Source: Ficedula albicollis
Taxonomy: Eukaryota > Chordata > Aves > Passeriformes > Muscicapidae
NCBI RefSeq assembly: GCF_000247815.1
Contig: NC_021686.1
Coordinates: forward strand, 9,252,719 to 9,316,718
Reading direction: 5' to 3'
Length of the DNA stretch: 64,000 nt
Made by a program: the position numbers and the translations under genes. The notes under the pieces were generated by a model. It saw only the letters and a list, made by a program, of their open reading frames with translations, did not search any database and was not told the origin of the DNA. How positions within the stretch are numbered: the first letter of the stretch is position 1; every line of letters begins with the position of its first letter. This document shows positions 1 to 18,529 of the stretch, in pieces.

Positions 1-559
1 CAAAATGGCGCTGCCGTGTCGGGCGCAGCGAACACGTGCAGCCTGGCGGGGAGGAACGTGAGGGGATACGGCAGGGAAAAAGCGGGCAGAAATGGGGAAA
101 AAACGGGCAGAAATGGAGAAAAAAACGGGCAGAAATGGAGAAAAAACGGGCAGAAATGGAGAGAAATGGGCAGAAATGGGGAGAATGCTCTGCAAAGTGG
201 CACCGCCGTGTCGGGCACAGTGAGCGTGTGCTGGTGTGGGGAGGGACGTGAGGGGACACGGGGATGGGGAGAAAACGGGGAGAATTCTTTGCGAACCGGT
301 GAGAAAATTGTACGTTTTATTTAAAAAAAAAAAAAAAAAGTGGGGGGGGGGGGGGGGTTATTTAAAAAAAAAAAAAAAAAGTGGTCAGTGTGGCTGCAGA
401 GGTGGTGAGAGGTCTGGAGCATCTCTACGATGAGGATGCAGGAGCTGAGAGGGGATCCCACACATCCAAATATTTCCAAGCGGTTCTGGAGGATGATGCT
501 GGGCTGTGATCAGTGATGCTCAGGACAGCATGAGGAGTGATTAATAAGCTAAACCAAAA
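1..559. repeat. Distal upstream intergenic DNA with short tandem repeats
   Basis: Positions 75-185 hold a degenerate repeat of about 19 bp built on CGGGCAGAAATGGAGAAAA. Positions 318-383 hold two A-runs, each followed by GTGG, with a short G-run between them. This resembles a small version of the duplicated-flank pattern seen elsewhere in the window. No gene is visible. Confidence 0.5.
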
Positions 560-750
560 TCCAAACTGCTCAAACCTTAAAGCTCATCCAGTTCCAATTT
601 TAGGCACTTCCACTATCCCAGGGTGCTCCAAGCCCTGTCCAACCTGGCCTTGGACACTCAGGGATTCACAGCTTCTCTGGGAATTCCATCCCAGCTCCTC
701 CCCACCCTCACAGGGAAGGATTTCCTCCTAAAATCCCATCTAAATCTACT
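560..750 (+). mobile_element. CR1 LINE 3'-end fragment
   Basis: The typical avian CR1 tail order is present: AAAGCTCATCCAGTTCCAA, then CTCCAAGCCCTGTCCAACCT, GGCCTTGGACACT, CACAGCTTCTCTGGG, and CACCCTCACAGGGAAGGATT. It is 5'-truncated, as is usual for CR1, and has no coding capacity. Confidence 0.8.
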
Positions 751-2869
751 ACTTGTTATGCTGCCATGATTTTTACTTTAAATAATTTACAGACATCAAA
801 CACTTGGCTTTGTGGAGTTCATAAATGATATTTTTGAGTGTAAACATTACACTGAGTATCCCCTTAGTAAACACCTCTGTGGTGGTCACTGAGAAAGCAT
901 CTGCTATCAGGTGTAACATTATTCAACACTTCTCAGCCTCTAAACCAGTCCCTTCTAAATGCCCCTTTTGTTTTTCCAGTTTCCCATCACTGCTGCTCGC
1001 ATTGTTCTCCTTAGGAAAAAAAACAGAAATAAATCTCACATAATGGTGCATTGTATAGGGAAGGAAAAATCAGCTGTTTGTTAAAGAACACTGCAATACT
1101 GCAGTTCTGCTCTCCCCTTGGATCGGCAACGAGGTTTGGAGAGGAAAATTTAAATAGATGGGAGCTAATGGTTTCCTTTGTGGGGTCTTTTACAGCAAAT
1201 TCCATGTTAAACGGGGATGTCTGTAAAACAAACTGGATAATTGAGGAAATTACTGCGGGGAAAGTGGAGAGTTTAGGCTAAAGATTTAAAAAGGGAGGAA
1301 TCATTGGGGCAGGGAAGGGAATGCTGAGCTGGGTGGTTTTCATTACTGGGGGTCCTCTGAGGTGTGCCAGACAGGGTGGGGTGGTGGCACCACACTGGGG
1401 ACATCGTGTGTCAGGAGCACCTTCCAACAGGACAAGCTGTACATTTTAAGCCTAAACCAGCAGAAATATGTTGTTACTTAAAAGGACTCAGCTCACATAA
1501 CAGGCAGTGGAAGCCTTTCCTGGAAGATGATTCAGGCTAGAAAGAAAAACATGTGATAAATCGGTTGATTAGGACACCAAATGACGTCTTTTCTGCCCCA
1601 AATGTGACTTTGTGTTTCACTCCCAACTCAGAATATTCTGTGATCTCACAAATCCCTTTGTGGGGCCCATCACCTGTGCTGGCTTTTCTGCTCGCTCCTT
1701 AATTTCTTCTTTTATTTTTACTACCAGGCGACTTCAGGAAAGAAAACCCCGAGCAAAAATAACTCAGACAAGGCACTTCAGAGCGAGGTTTGGAGCCTTT
1801 CAAGCCTCCAGGGGAAGGCAATTCATGAATGCCAGGCAGGCAGGGGCATCATTGATGCTCATCTTCATTCACCAGGCCGCCCCCAACGCCAGGTCCCCTC
1901 TTTTGCTGTGTTCCAAACCAGCTGCAGCAGTGCCAGGGGAACAAGCCTTTACTGTCACAGCAGGCAGCAGCTGTCCCCAGCAGCACCCCAACCCCGCTGC
2001 CCGGCCCTGGCACCCGAAACCGCTCTGTGTTCATTCAGCTCTGGCCTTTCGCCCCTCTGGCTGCCAGGATTTGGCTTGAAAGGGAGCAGAGAAAGCCGAA
2101 ATCAGGAGCTGGGGAGGCAGCATGAGCACGGGGGGCTCCTCTGAAGAGAGCAGACATTGAGCTGTGAATAATGCAGGCACACACCGGGCACTCAGCTGCG
2201 TTTGCTGAAGGGGACATGGGCACGGCACAAAGAATTTGGGAGCTTCTTTCTGCTAAGCTGTTTTTTTCCCAGCAGTAATAATTCTTCCCTTTAAAGTCCC
2301 CAGTTTTCCCTGTGGAAATCTGGCCTTTAACTCCAGGATTAAGGCTGGAAAGGATTTTTTTGAGGAAGAATCGCCTTTTTTTCTCATGTATTTGGGCAGG
2401 TTAATGAGGAGGGGCTGGCTCATAGTGGACAGTAATAGGACAAGCAATTAATAATCACAATAATCATAATTAATCACAATAATCCCATTACTTTGCGAAG
2501 ATGCCATCCAGGCCATGCTGTGCAGGAAGAAAGAGGAGATCCTTTGCCAACACCTCACCTGGCATTTAATGTGCAATTCACGCGTGGGTGGGTTTTCATC
2601 CTGCAAAAACATTTTCTTCCTGGGATCTTCGAATACTTGAATAAATAACAAACTTTATTCAACACAATTTGGATAAAAATATTGACATCAGATGTCCTTT
2701 TTTTTTTGGTATCCACTGCTCAAACCTAGAAAAGGATTTAAGAATCTCAGACACTCCTCTTCACTTGCATTCTAAGTAGGAAAGAGAGAAATCAGTGGAC
2801 TCCTGCCCAATGCAGGTGTGCAGAATTTTTTTTTTTTATCCACACCAGGTAAATATTCATGTTGGAAAA
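751..2869. other. Intergenic, nothing recognised
   Basis: Single-copy-looking DNA of mixed composition. Short open frames occur on both strands but none resembles a known protein. The AT-rich patches near 2240-2480 and 2640-2720 are unremarkable. Confidence 0.5.
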
Positions 2870-2995
2870 GAACTTCTGCAGGTCACAGACTTGTAGGATT
2901 GGGATGGAAAAGCACCCTTAGGTCATCCAGTGCCAAAGCCACCCCTAATCCCTGTCCCCAAGTGCCACAGCCACACGAGCTCTGTGTGAGGCAAG
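2870..2995 (+). mobile_element. CR1-like fragment
   Basis: The sequence reads CTTGTAGGATTGGGATGGAA, AAGCACCCTTAGGTCATCCA, then GTCCCCAAGTGCCACAGCCA. This follows the CR1 3' consensus order (gene-family knowledge) with considerable divergence. Confidence 0.6.
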
Positions 2996-4930
2996 GCTCA
3001 TTTTGTGTGAACAAAAGGCAAATTTTGCACCTGAAGTGACCTGCAAGGAATGGATCCACATAAATTTACCCTTAAAATTGTGTGAGCAGGCAGTGGAGCC
3101 TTCCCAAGCACCCAGTGAGGGATGGGACCTACCACTATTGTCCAGCTTGAGGGCAAAGCTTGTTTTAATTGAAATTAATTGAAGTTACCACCTGTCTTTT
3201 TATTCCTTCTTTTCGGATATCAGGAGTTTTTCTAGAACGGGTTGAACGTTGTTTCACAGCAGCCTCAGAGCTGTCACATCATCTGGGCTGAGCATTAATG
3301 CTGCAGGTGTCAGAGGCTGATTTTAACACCACAGGTTCCTCTCATCTGATCAGAGTTTAATTCCCCATAAAGCTCCTTCTCTTTGCTCCTTGGAATTCCC
3401 ATGTGCAATCTGCTGGCTGGTCAGAGGAGGCCAGTTTGGGATGAATGAGAACTTTCCTCCTTGATCAGAGGAAGGATGGAGGAACCTTGTGTGCATCTCA
3501 GGGCACATCCACAGGCTCCAGAGATTCCACATGCTCTCATCCTCTAAAAATGCCTTCCCTGGCTTCCACTGGAAAGGAAATTTTTCCTTCCTGGCACCAG
3601 CAGGGCCCTCTGCCTGCTCTAGAGCCAATGCACACACGCTGTTATTCCTGCAGGAGGAAGGGGTATGGAACAGAGGAACCAGGATGGCAGCTCGAGCAGC
3701 CTCCATCCCACATGGATGCTGGGGATTCCCGAGTGGGAATGTGATGGAGCCAGGCACACAGAGCTTGGATTTACTGCCTGATTCCCAGAAACACTGGCTG
3801 AGCTGGCCAGGAACTTTATCAGAGGCCACGTCAGAAAATGAAGCAATATTCCAAATATCAACCTCTGCTGTGCACCCTCTGTCAGGAAAAGCTGGAGCTG
3901 TTCCCCCAAATCCTCTCTAAACTGGAGGCACTGGGACCCCTCCCGGATCTGCACCCTTTTCCTGGGAATGCTGATGTCAGGGCCTGCTGTGACACATCCT
4001 GCGGGATCCTGCCCTGCAGCTCCAGCCTGTGCCCATCCCTGAGCAAACATCCCCCATCCTTTGTCATACAAAATCCGGCCGAGACCCCGCAGCACAAACG
4101 GCCCCACTTGAACCCACTTGTTCCCTGAGCGTTATCTCATTCCATTTCATGGCTGGGTGAACTCAGGAGAGCAGAGCACCTCCAGCTCCAGCGCCCTCCT
4201 TGCCCCGTGCTCTGGGTGTGTGAGGCCAGGGAATTCTGCCGCATCCCCCAGGAGCGGCAGGGGAACACGGAATGGTTCGTGCAGGATCACGGACGTGCAG
4301 CAGGACACGTTCCCTGCCCCTCTCCCAGGCACGGCCTCATCCCTGAGCCCATCTCTGCAATAAGAGGAAACAACCACCCAAAGTCATCTTCCTCCTTCTA
4401 CCTGTGCTGCACAAAGAGGAATTCAAGCCTGTGGGCTGGGAAATGCAATTCCCTGCCTCAGGCAGGGCTGGGGAGCCCTGGAAGGCAGCAGCGAGCAGGG
4501 AAGAAAACCAACGTCTGTAATTCTGTAATTCCTCCTGTCCTTGGGGGCTTCTTGTGCAGGAATCTTTGGAGCTGAAGACAGGGAGCAGAAAAAAAAGGGG
4601 TTCTTGTTCCCATTCCTACCTCCAAAACTCCAAGCATCCCACAAATCCCTTCCCAGCCTCAGTCACGCACTGAGGTTGGGATCTTCTGAGGAAGGTGCTC
4701 CGCAGGACAGGCTGGAGTGGGAAAGATGGACTAAAAATAGTGATTATTGCTTGGACTCACCCCTGGCTAAAAGGCATGAAACACTGCAATTCTGTGAGGC
4801 AAGGTAAATTGCCCAATGAGACAGGATTTATAGGAATATACATTAATTATGTGTCACAGGAGAGGGAAAAAAAGATTTTCTCAAGTGTCCAACAGCATTG
4901 CAAAGTCACCAATCCACAGCCCAGGGAAAC
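2996..4930. other. Intergenic, nothing recognised
   Basis: Mixed-composition DNA without recognisable genes or clear repeats. The longest open frames here (about 160 codons, minus strand) lack any family signature and are probably chance. Confidence 0.45.
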
Positions 4931-5420
4931 ATAAAGTCATCCCCAATCTCATTAAGTTTTAAAAGAAAATTTTAATTATTCCTCATTAGCAAGTCCAACA
5001 TATTTAGTTTGCCTTGAGCCTTAAAATATTATTATTTTTTTTAAGCCACTTTGATAATCATATTTAAAATATATCAGGAGGTAACTCTGAAACGGAAAGC
5101 TGAAAACTGGAAAAGTTTTTTTTGTTTTGTTTTGTTAGTTTTTTTTTAAATAAAAATAAATCCTGCTTTACCATTTGCGAGAATAAATTAATTTTCACAT
5201 AGAAGGCAGACGGATATTTGGGCGCATTTTAACACATTTAAATTCAAAGCATACGGTTTATTTATTACACATCACAGTAATTAAACAAAAAATACTTTTT
5301 AAACGCTGGAATGCTTGAAGCCCAATTTCTTATTTGCCCCCAGTCAATCTTATACGTGACCCTCTATTTTTCCGGGGGGAAGCAGCGGAGAAAACTGGAA
5401 TTTGGGGAGTTGCTTTTATT
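4931..5420. promoter_or_regulatory. AT-rich candidate conserved noncoding block upstream of SOX8
   Basis: About 490 bp of AT-rich, non-repetitive sequence (for example CCATTTGCGAGAATAAATTA and CATACGGTTTATTTATTACA) stands out against GC-rich neighbours. Such composition is typical of developmental enhancers near SOX genes, but conservation cannot be tested here. The block runs directly into an assembly defect at 5421. Confidence 0.3.
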
Positions 5421-5740
<320 letters not shown>

Positions 5741-5977
5741 GCCTCTTCCCCCCCAGTCGCAATTAGAAGGCTGAATTCTTCGGATAATTAGAATCAAATG
5801 CTCCAAATAAATGCTGGCTCGGAAAGGGGCAACTTCAAATGAGATTTTGGGGGTCACCCTCCCTTTTTCCCCGATCCAAAGGCTCACCCCGAGGTGCCGC
5901 ATCCTCCTCCGGCCGGGACCTCCCGAGCGCTTCCCGGTGCTCGGGACCGAGCCTGCTGCGGGAAGGCTGCGGGAAAA

Positions 5978-6396
5978 GAGGGGAGAGAGTCGGGGAGGGG
6001 ACACGGAAGGTCTCGTGTCGCTTTTTTTTCCAGCGATTCCCCGATTTCCTCCGCTGGAAAGAGCGCTCGGAGCTGCGGGAGCGCGCCGGGACACACAGAG
6101 GGAGCTTGGCCCCCGCTGCCACGCACCGACCGCCCCAAAAACCCCTGGAAAAGGGATTTTAAAGATTTAAAAGAACCGGCGGTCCCACGGCACCGCTCCG
6201 GAGGAGGGGAGAGAGTCGGGGAGGGGACACGGAAGGTCTCGTGTCGCTTTTTTTTCCAGCGATTCCCCGATTTCCTCCGCTGGAAAGAGCGCTCGGAGCT
6301 GCGGGAGCGCGCCGGGACACACAGAGGGAGCTTGGCCCCCGCTGCCACGCACCGACCGCCCCAAAAACCCCTGGAAAAGGGATTTTAAAGATTTAA

Positions 6397-6481
<85 letters not shown>
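5978..6481. repeat. 226-bp tandem duplication ending in a polyG tract
   Basis: The sequence starting GAGGGGAGAGAGTCGGGG at 5978 recurs at 6204 without visible mismatch up to about 6402, then breaks into G78 (6404-6481). Past the run, CCCACGGCACCGCTCCGGAG resumes, matching the end of the first copy. The simplest reading is one genomic copy that was looped during gap closure. Confidence 0.7.
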
Positions 6482-6484
<3 letters not shown>

Positions 6485-6697
6485 ACGGCACCGCTCCGGA
6501 GCCTCTTTCCCGCAGCATCCCCGTTGCTCCCGCCGCTCCATCCCGCACCCTAAAAAAAAAAACAAAAAACCGCGATCCGGGCTGGACACCGGAGTATCGA
6601 ACACATCCCGCCGGCGGGGAAGCGCCCGGAGGATTTGCAGCGGAAAAAGCGCAGAGGAGCCGAAAGAGGCAGCCGGAACAGAGAGCCGGAACAGCGG

Positions 6698-6698
<1 letters not shown>

Positions 6699-6771
<73 letters not shown>
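6699..6771. other. PolyG tract, 73 nt (assembly artefact)
   Basis: An uninterrupted G-run between GGAACAGCGGC and CGGGCGGCGGCGGG in the GC-rich SOX8 5' flank. It has the same character as the other long G-runs. Confidence 0.75.
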
Positions 6772-7240
6772 CGGGCGGCGGCGGGAGCGGCAGCGAGAGC
6801 CTCGGCGGGACCCTCAGCGGGAGCCTGGGGGCATTCATCAGCAGGACCCTCGGCGGGACCCTCAGGGGGTCCTTGGAGGATTCATCAGCAGAACCCTCGA
6901 GGGGTTGGTTGCTCGGCTGATCCCTCAGGGGATCCCGCAGCGGGACCCTCGGGGGGTTCCTTGAAGGATTCCTCAGCAGAATCCTCGCAGGGGGTTCCTC
7001 AGCAGGATCCTCGGTCGGGACCCTCAGCAGGACCCTCGGCCGATCCCTCAGCGGGTTCCTCAGCCCGTCCCTCGGTCCCTCAGCAGAACCCTCGGCTGGT
7101 CCCTCAGCAGGACCCTCAGGGGATCCCCCAGCGGATCCCTCAGCAGGACCCTCAGGAGATCCCTTAGCGGATTCCTCAGCGGATCCCTCAGCCGGTCGCT
7201 GAGCAGGAGCCCAGCGGGTCCCTCAGCCGGGACCCCTCGC
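6772..7240. repeat. Degenerate 15-bp GC-rich minisatellite upstream of SOX8
   Basis: About 25-30 imperfect units of the type CCCTCAGCAGGA plus GAC/GAT run up to the promoter. On the + strand it reads as an open Pro-Gln-Asp-Pro/Ser-Ala-Gly repeat. That follows from a period divisible by three and is not evidence of coding. Confidence 0.7.
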
Positions 7241-11560
<4,320 letters not shown>

Positions 11561-12490
11561 AGGGCTCCCGCAGCCTCCCCAGGCTTCCCTGGAATTATGC
11601 ACTAATGAAGGAATGAGGAGCAAGAGCGTGGAGTGTTCCAAAGTGCCTCCCTGAGCCGCTGGGAACTTCTGCTCGTCGCCACCTTGCTGAGAAACTCCCC
11701 GAAAAGACAGAGCTCTATTTTTTCTTTTTTTTTTTTTTCTTTGATTCGTAGGAGTTAAGAAATTTAAAAAAAAACAACAAAAAAAAAAGCAACCAAACAA
11801 AGGACTAAAAATTTAAAAAAGAACAAGACGAAAAAAATAACAGAAAACAACAAAAGGAAAAGGACCAGCGATGCCTTTTGAGTAAATGAAGGACAAAACG
11901 TTCGACTCCTCTGGGAGGACTGAGCCGAACTCGCTCGGCCTGGAAGTTTGGCCAAGTGCAGAACGTGGAGCAGGGGGTGGGCAGAGAGAGGGGGAGACAG
12001 AACAACACCACCCCAAAAGCTGTTTGAGACTTTCAGGGTCTATTGCAATGTGAGGAACGGACCAACCTTGAGGGCAGGAACTCACTGGGACCAGCAGGGA
12101 TGAGCCCGAAATCCCAGAACAATCCCGTGGGAAGAGTCTGATGGGACCAACCAATTCAGTGTCTGAAGTGTTTGTTGATTTATTTTTTTTTTTTTTAGGA
12201 GTTCTTCTAAGCAAGGTTTGGCTGTAATTAACGTTTTGTTTTGGGTTTTTTTTGTTGTTTTTTGGAAGCTTCAAATGTTTTTGGTTGTTTTGTTTTGGGT
12301 TGTTGTTGTTTTTTTTTTTTAAATCTGTTAAATATGTATTTATGTTCTGTATTATTTTGTCTCTTTAATTAATGAAGTAATTTTGTGCAAAACGGAAAAA
12401 AAAAAGTAGAATTTTTAAAAGATTTTAAAGATGGGGGAGGGAGCCTAAAAAATAGTGGAGATGATACAATAAACTGGTGTTATGAGTCTA
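11561..12490 (+). other. SOX8: SOX8 3' UTR (proximal poly(A) site)
   Basis: AT-rich sequence with T-, A- and GTT-rich tracts follows the stop codon. A canonical AATAAA at 12468-12473 is followed by a GT/T-rich stretch (GGTGTTATGAG, then TTTTTGGGTTTTTTT), which fits a polyadenylation site near 12490. A second AATAAA at 13617-13622, in an AT-rich, low-complexity context, allows a longer 3' UTR of about 2 kb. Transcript data are needed to choose. Confidence 0.6.
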
Positions 12491-14960
12491 TAGATTTTCC
12501 TTGGTTTTTGGGTTTTTTTCATTTTGGAACTGCTGCAGGAGCCGTGCTGGAGAGAGGGACTGAAGGAATCCGCCTGGAAGCTCCAATGGGAATGTCAAAT
12601 AACGAGGGGGGGAATTTCTAGTTCAATTGGGAGGCTCCAAGGCTGCCCAAAAAGGGCAGGTGATTTTCTGGCCACCCTTTTTGAGGCTGTTAAAATCGGA
12701 TTTCAGGAGTCTTCGAAGGCTTTCAGATCCAGGACTGCTTTAAAGGAGCTGTAAATCCATGAGAAACCATCGACTTCTGCTTTAATTTTGGCTTCTAGGG
12801 ACCAGATATCATCCATCAAGCTGTGAAACTAAAATCTCCTCCACTAAAAAAAAATGGGTTTAGGGTACTTAGTTTTTAGACTAATATTTCATTGATATAT
12901 TTCTACTTCTTCCATTGTATGCTGAGCATATAAATAACCATCTATTTTATGGGAACTCGTGCCTTTAAAAGCCTTTGTAAATCTAAACCCACCTTTCAGA
13001 GGTTATTCATCTTTTTACCTTTTCTACGTTTCCTACTCTTTTTTCTAAAAAATATTTTTTTGCATATTTCCTCCCCACCACACCAGGAATGCATGGGGGA
13101 GTGAGAGAGCACTTGTGTGGTTGATGCTTGGGGTTAAACCAGAACAGAGTCAAGAGTCCTAGGTAGTAGTCTCTATTCGGATACTATTTATGCACATACA
13201 ACCAGAAAGCAATTAGATAAAATGCATGAGTAGTGATAGAAATGACACCTTTATGTCAAACTGTGGCTCTTACCATTACCCAGCTGTATCAGGTCTCTTT
13301 TCCCCCTGTGTCCCAGGAAGTTCACACTCCTGCATATCCATACACTCCTGCACAGTGGTCTGTCTGCAATGGGGCAACTGCAGAGAGCATTTGCTTAGAG
13401 TGGTTTCTGGCCCAGCAGAAGGGTGTTTTCCATTTTGCCTGTTCTCTTCACTCGCTTCTGACTAAGCAATGCTAACTTTTGTACAGATCCATTTGATAAA
13501 ATTAAAAAGTGCTTTTTATCAAGGATGTGTTCTGTTTTCTTTCTGCTTGAGCCTGTTTTCTGTGCTGGGGAAAAAAAAACCTGGGAAAACAGCTTGGAAG
13601 TTGACGAAATCTTCAGAATAAAATATTTTCATCAAGGATTTCTTTTCCTTTTAGTCTGGATTTTTTTTTTCCTTGCTCCTTTCCCCTGTGCTTTGTGTCT
13701 TACTCTGCGATTTATTTTTTTTTTCAAATACATATAAATTAATTTGATTTTTCCTTTACAAAGGGCATTTCCATGCCCATAATCCCAAGGATTTTACAGG
13801 ATTTCAGTCTGTTCACATGAGGCTGGCTTTGCAAGGTCAGCCCGTGCGGTTTTAGCCCCAGCTGATTTTCCTTCTGTAGGAAATTTACAGGAAGAAATTC
13901 CCTTTTCTGCTTGGTAAATAAATCCCTGTGAATTACGAGAGCAACCAAATTATATGTTGCATGTCAGACTCGGTTTATTTCTTTTTTTTCAGCCCGGTCA
14001 TTAAAGTTGTTACATTTGTAACTTTTATTTTGCTTTCTTCTAGAAAATATTCACTCGGTATTTGCGTTTCGGGACTAAAAACGTCTCAACCTGGGAGGAG
14101 GGGAAAAAAAAGTTGAGATTTGGGAATTCCAGCCCTCCCTGCTTGAGAGAAAAAGCTGGGACACGAGGGGGAATAAATGTGATGACAATTAATGAAGCTG
14201 CAGCCCATTAAGGAGGGCTGGGAGCAGGATCCAGGCGGAATCCGCTGCTCGCAGCCTCTGCCAGGAGGGGCTGGAAGGCGACACCATTTTCTCCGTGCTC
14301 CTTTCCAGAGCTCCTGGCAGCAGCATTCGATCCCAGCCGCAGCCAAAGTGCAGCGTAATTCCCTTCCCTCCCTTCTCCTCCCTCCCGTGACACTGCAGAT
14401 TTCACTTTCATCCTGCAAAAATGGAAAAGCGCTTCGGCTTTGCCCCCTCTGCGTTGGGGTTTGTCTCCGAACCTGCACGCTTTGAAGGGGGGAAAAAAAA
14501 AAGATAATAAAAGATGGGAATGATCTTGGGTGGCCTCGCTGGTAGCTGATAAAACAAAATTTCAATGCCTGCGTGTGATAAAATGGTGAATCGCCCAAAA
14601 TAGTGACATGAAAATTGGAAAACCACCCCAAAATATTAAAGGTTGCACTGAAGCATCCCTGGTTCCGGGGAGAGCACGGGGAGGATGGATCCAGTCTCTT
14701 CCCTGCCTCCCTTCCCTTGTCCCAGTGACATGGGTGACACCCAGTGCTGTGCTCTCACCCCAGGGATTGCCCATCCCAACCAGGCAGCTTTTTAATCCAC
14801 TTGTTGGGGCCACTTCCCATAAGCTTTGCAAAAATAAATCGAATTTTTACTGGTATTTTCAGAAATAAGGTAATTAAATTGTATATTTTAATATAGATCT
14901 GTATTGTATTTTACCATGGAATTGGGGTTGGGAGGGATCCATAAGGATCATGGAAGTCTG
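12491..14960. other. Downstream of SOX8: possible extended 3' UTR and intergenic DNA
   Basis: AT-rich, non-repetitive sequence to about 13,700, including a second AATAAA at 13617-13622, could be distal 3' UTR. The block at 13,920-14,200 (CGGTCATTAAAGTTGTTACA, GATGACAATTAATGAAGC) also looks like low-repeat noncoding DNA. No exon or RNA gene is recognised. Confidence 0.4.
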
Positions 14961-15112
14961 AGCCTGATTTTTAGATATATAAATATGTAAATGTTTATAT
15001 TACATATTATGTATTATGCATTACGTATTATACATTATGTATTGTATATATAATATATAATATGTTATATGTTATATATTGGTATTGCATAATACATATT
15101 AGGGGTTTTTTT
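14961..15112. repeat. AT-rich low-complexity tract
   Basis: Degenerate TATTATGCATTACG / TATATAATATA repeats about 150 bp long. Confidence 0.75.
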
Positions 15113-15159
15113 TAGACCTATATTCTATATTTTCGATCCATTCCATTCCACAGGTTCAA

Positions 15160-15450
<291 letters not shown>

Positions 15451-16469
15451 GGGGCTGTTTTGGGTAAAACTCAGAGGTGTTGCAGCATGGAAGTTCAGGA
15501 AGGTGCCAGGCAGGTAAAACACAGCATCCAGAGCTAAAACTCACATTCCCAAAATCTCCAGAATTTCATTCCCTACCCCTCAATTTGCACCTGAGGAATC
15601 TCCCATTTAATATCGCTGAGAGGAGACCCCAGTTCCGTTTTTGCCCAAAAAAAAAGCATTTTGCTCGGCAATTACTGCTGCTCCCACAACTCCACTTCCA
15701 CTCCTTGTCCTCCCCTTCCCTTTGCCGAGCGGGGCTGCAGGGGGAGAAGGATTTTCCAGGAGTTTTCCAGCCTGAATGGCAGCATTGTGTGTCCCGTGCT
15801 CGGGGCTGGTGGCTCTGTGCTGGCGTGGGGCTGGAATTTCTCTGCAAAGTCAATGAGATCAGGTGAAACCAGGGCTGCCTTTTGACCCCTGGCTGCCAAC
15901 AAAAAAGGCTTCTCGAGATAATTGCATGAAATCCACGGGCGAGAAAAGTCCCTCCATTTTATTTTTGGAGCAGGGAATAAAGAGTGTTGCTGTTTAGCTC
16001 AGACAGTGCTGGTTAGCAAGAAAGAGGAAATTAATTTTATAGACCATATCCACATTCTTTCTGCAGGCTGGAAAAAAAAGTCCCTTCTCATCCTCCTTGT
16101 TTTAATTTTTCCTGGAGTGACATCAACTCGTGTAACACTTTTTTCTTTTTTAGTTGGTTTGTGGCAAAGTAATAATTAAAGGACATTTTTATGATGGCCT
16201 TGAGCTTTAATAAACTCAAATAATCGACCTCTTCCCTCTGGCACCTTTATATTCCCATTGCCAAGGCTGGATGCTCCCTTTGGCCTGGGACTTTGGGGGG
16301 AAAAAAAAAAAGAAATAGAAAATAAAAATGCCTGGAGATGTGATATCATTTGGAATACAGGGAATAATCCAGGAGGGCAGGAAAAACCTTTTCCAGCTGA
16401 TCCTGGGAGGGCAGAGCTTTGCTGCTGGGGGAATTTTGGGATCAGGAGCTGCACATCCGAGCCCATGGG

Positions 16470-16470
<1 letters not shown>
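15451..16470. other. Intergenic, nothing recognised
   Basis: Mixed composition with short A-runs. No gene or repeat family is recognised. Confidence 0.4.
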
Positions 16471-16865
<395 letters not shown>

Positions 16866-17590
16866 ACCCCAGTGTGGCACAGCCCTGTCCCCACAGAACC
16901 AGGATGAACTTCCCTTTGGGAATCCTTTAAGGAAACTCCAGCATTTCCTTATTTCCAGCCTTCATGGGCATGAGATTGGATTTAGGGCTCTGATGGCAAA
17001 TTCCTACACGAATTGTCCAAGGGCTCCAAACTCCATTTTTGGGGGTGAGAGGAGGGAATTTCTCATCAGTTCCTGACTGTCCATGAGGGATATATGGAAA
17101 AACCCCAGAGACAACATTGCCACCAACCCAGAGTCCTTTTCCCAGAAATAGTCAGGATAAACGGGGTGGCTGCTGCTGGAATCACAGCTCTGCCCTTCCC
17201 AGGCCTGAAAGAGCTGCCAGCATCGCTGCTGACCCCTATTAAACTGTTCCCATATGGCCCCAGAGCTCAGGCAGCCCCACTGTGTCACTGGCTTAACTGC
17301 AGGCTTGGGCTTGACCTGATTTAGGGCAGCCCAGGTTAAAAAAAGCCAGTTGGACACACTGAGTCAGGTTTAAAAGCCCCTTCCTTCAGTTTATTTCTAA
17401 CAAATTAGGGATGAAAACCAAGCTGCTCGTAATCCAGAATAAGAGACTCCCTTCTGCTTTGAACCTGCTCCAGGGCTGGGCTGGTTTGGGGAAAGTGAGG
17501 CAAAGGCAGCTCTGGGGTGGGAAGGGAGTTCCAGGAGGGATGGGAGCCACACACCTGTCCCAGCACAGCACTTTACATCCGCCCCATCCC
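16866..17590. other. Intergenic, nothing recognised
   Basis: Mixed-composition DNA without genes or clear repeats. Confidence 0.4.
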
Positions 17591-18276
<686 letters not shown>

Positions 18277-18529
18277 CCCTCCTCTCCTCTCCTCTCTCTT
18301 CCTGTCCCTGGGTTTGTTTGGGGCTGTGTGCTCAGGCAGCACTGCGACTGTCAGAGTGACATTAAAACATTTCCCCAAACACCTCTGCCTGCCTCTCTCC
18401 TCCCCTTTCTCACCCCCTCCTCCTCTTCTCCTCACTTTTTTTTTTTTTTTTCTGGTGCGTGTCGAAATTCCCAGCACGGGGCTGGGAAAGGGTTAAACAT
18501 TTGGAAAGGTCTTGTTTGAGGTAGAGTGA

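Noticed and set aside
3350..4107. Overlapping 160-codon open frames upstream of SOX8
   Set aside because: Open frames occur on both strands over the same DNA with no codon bias, splice pattern or protein family signal.
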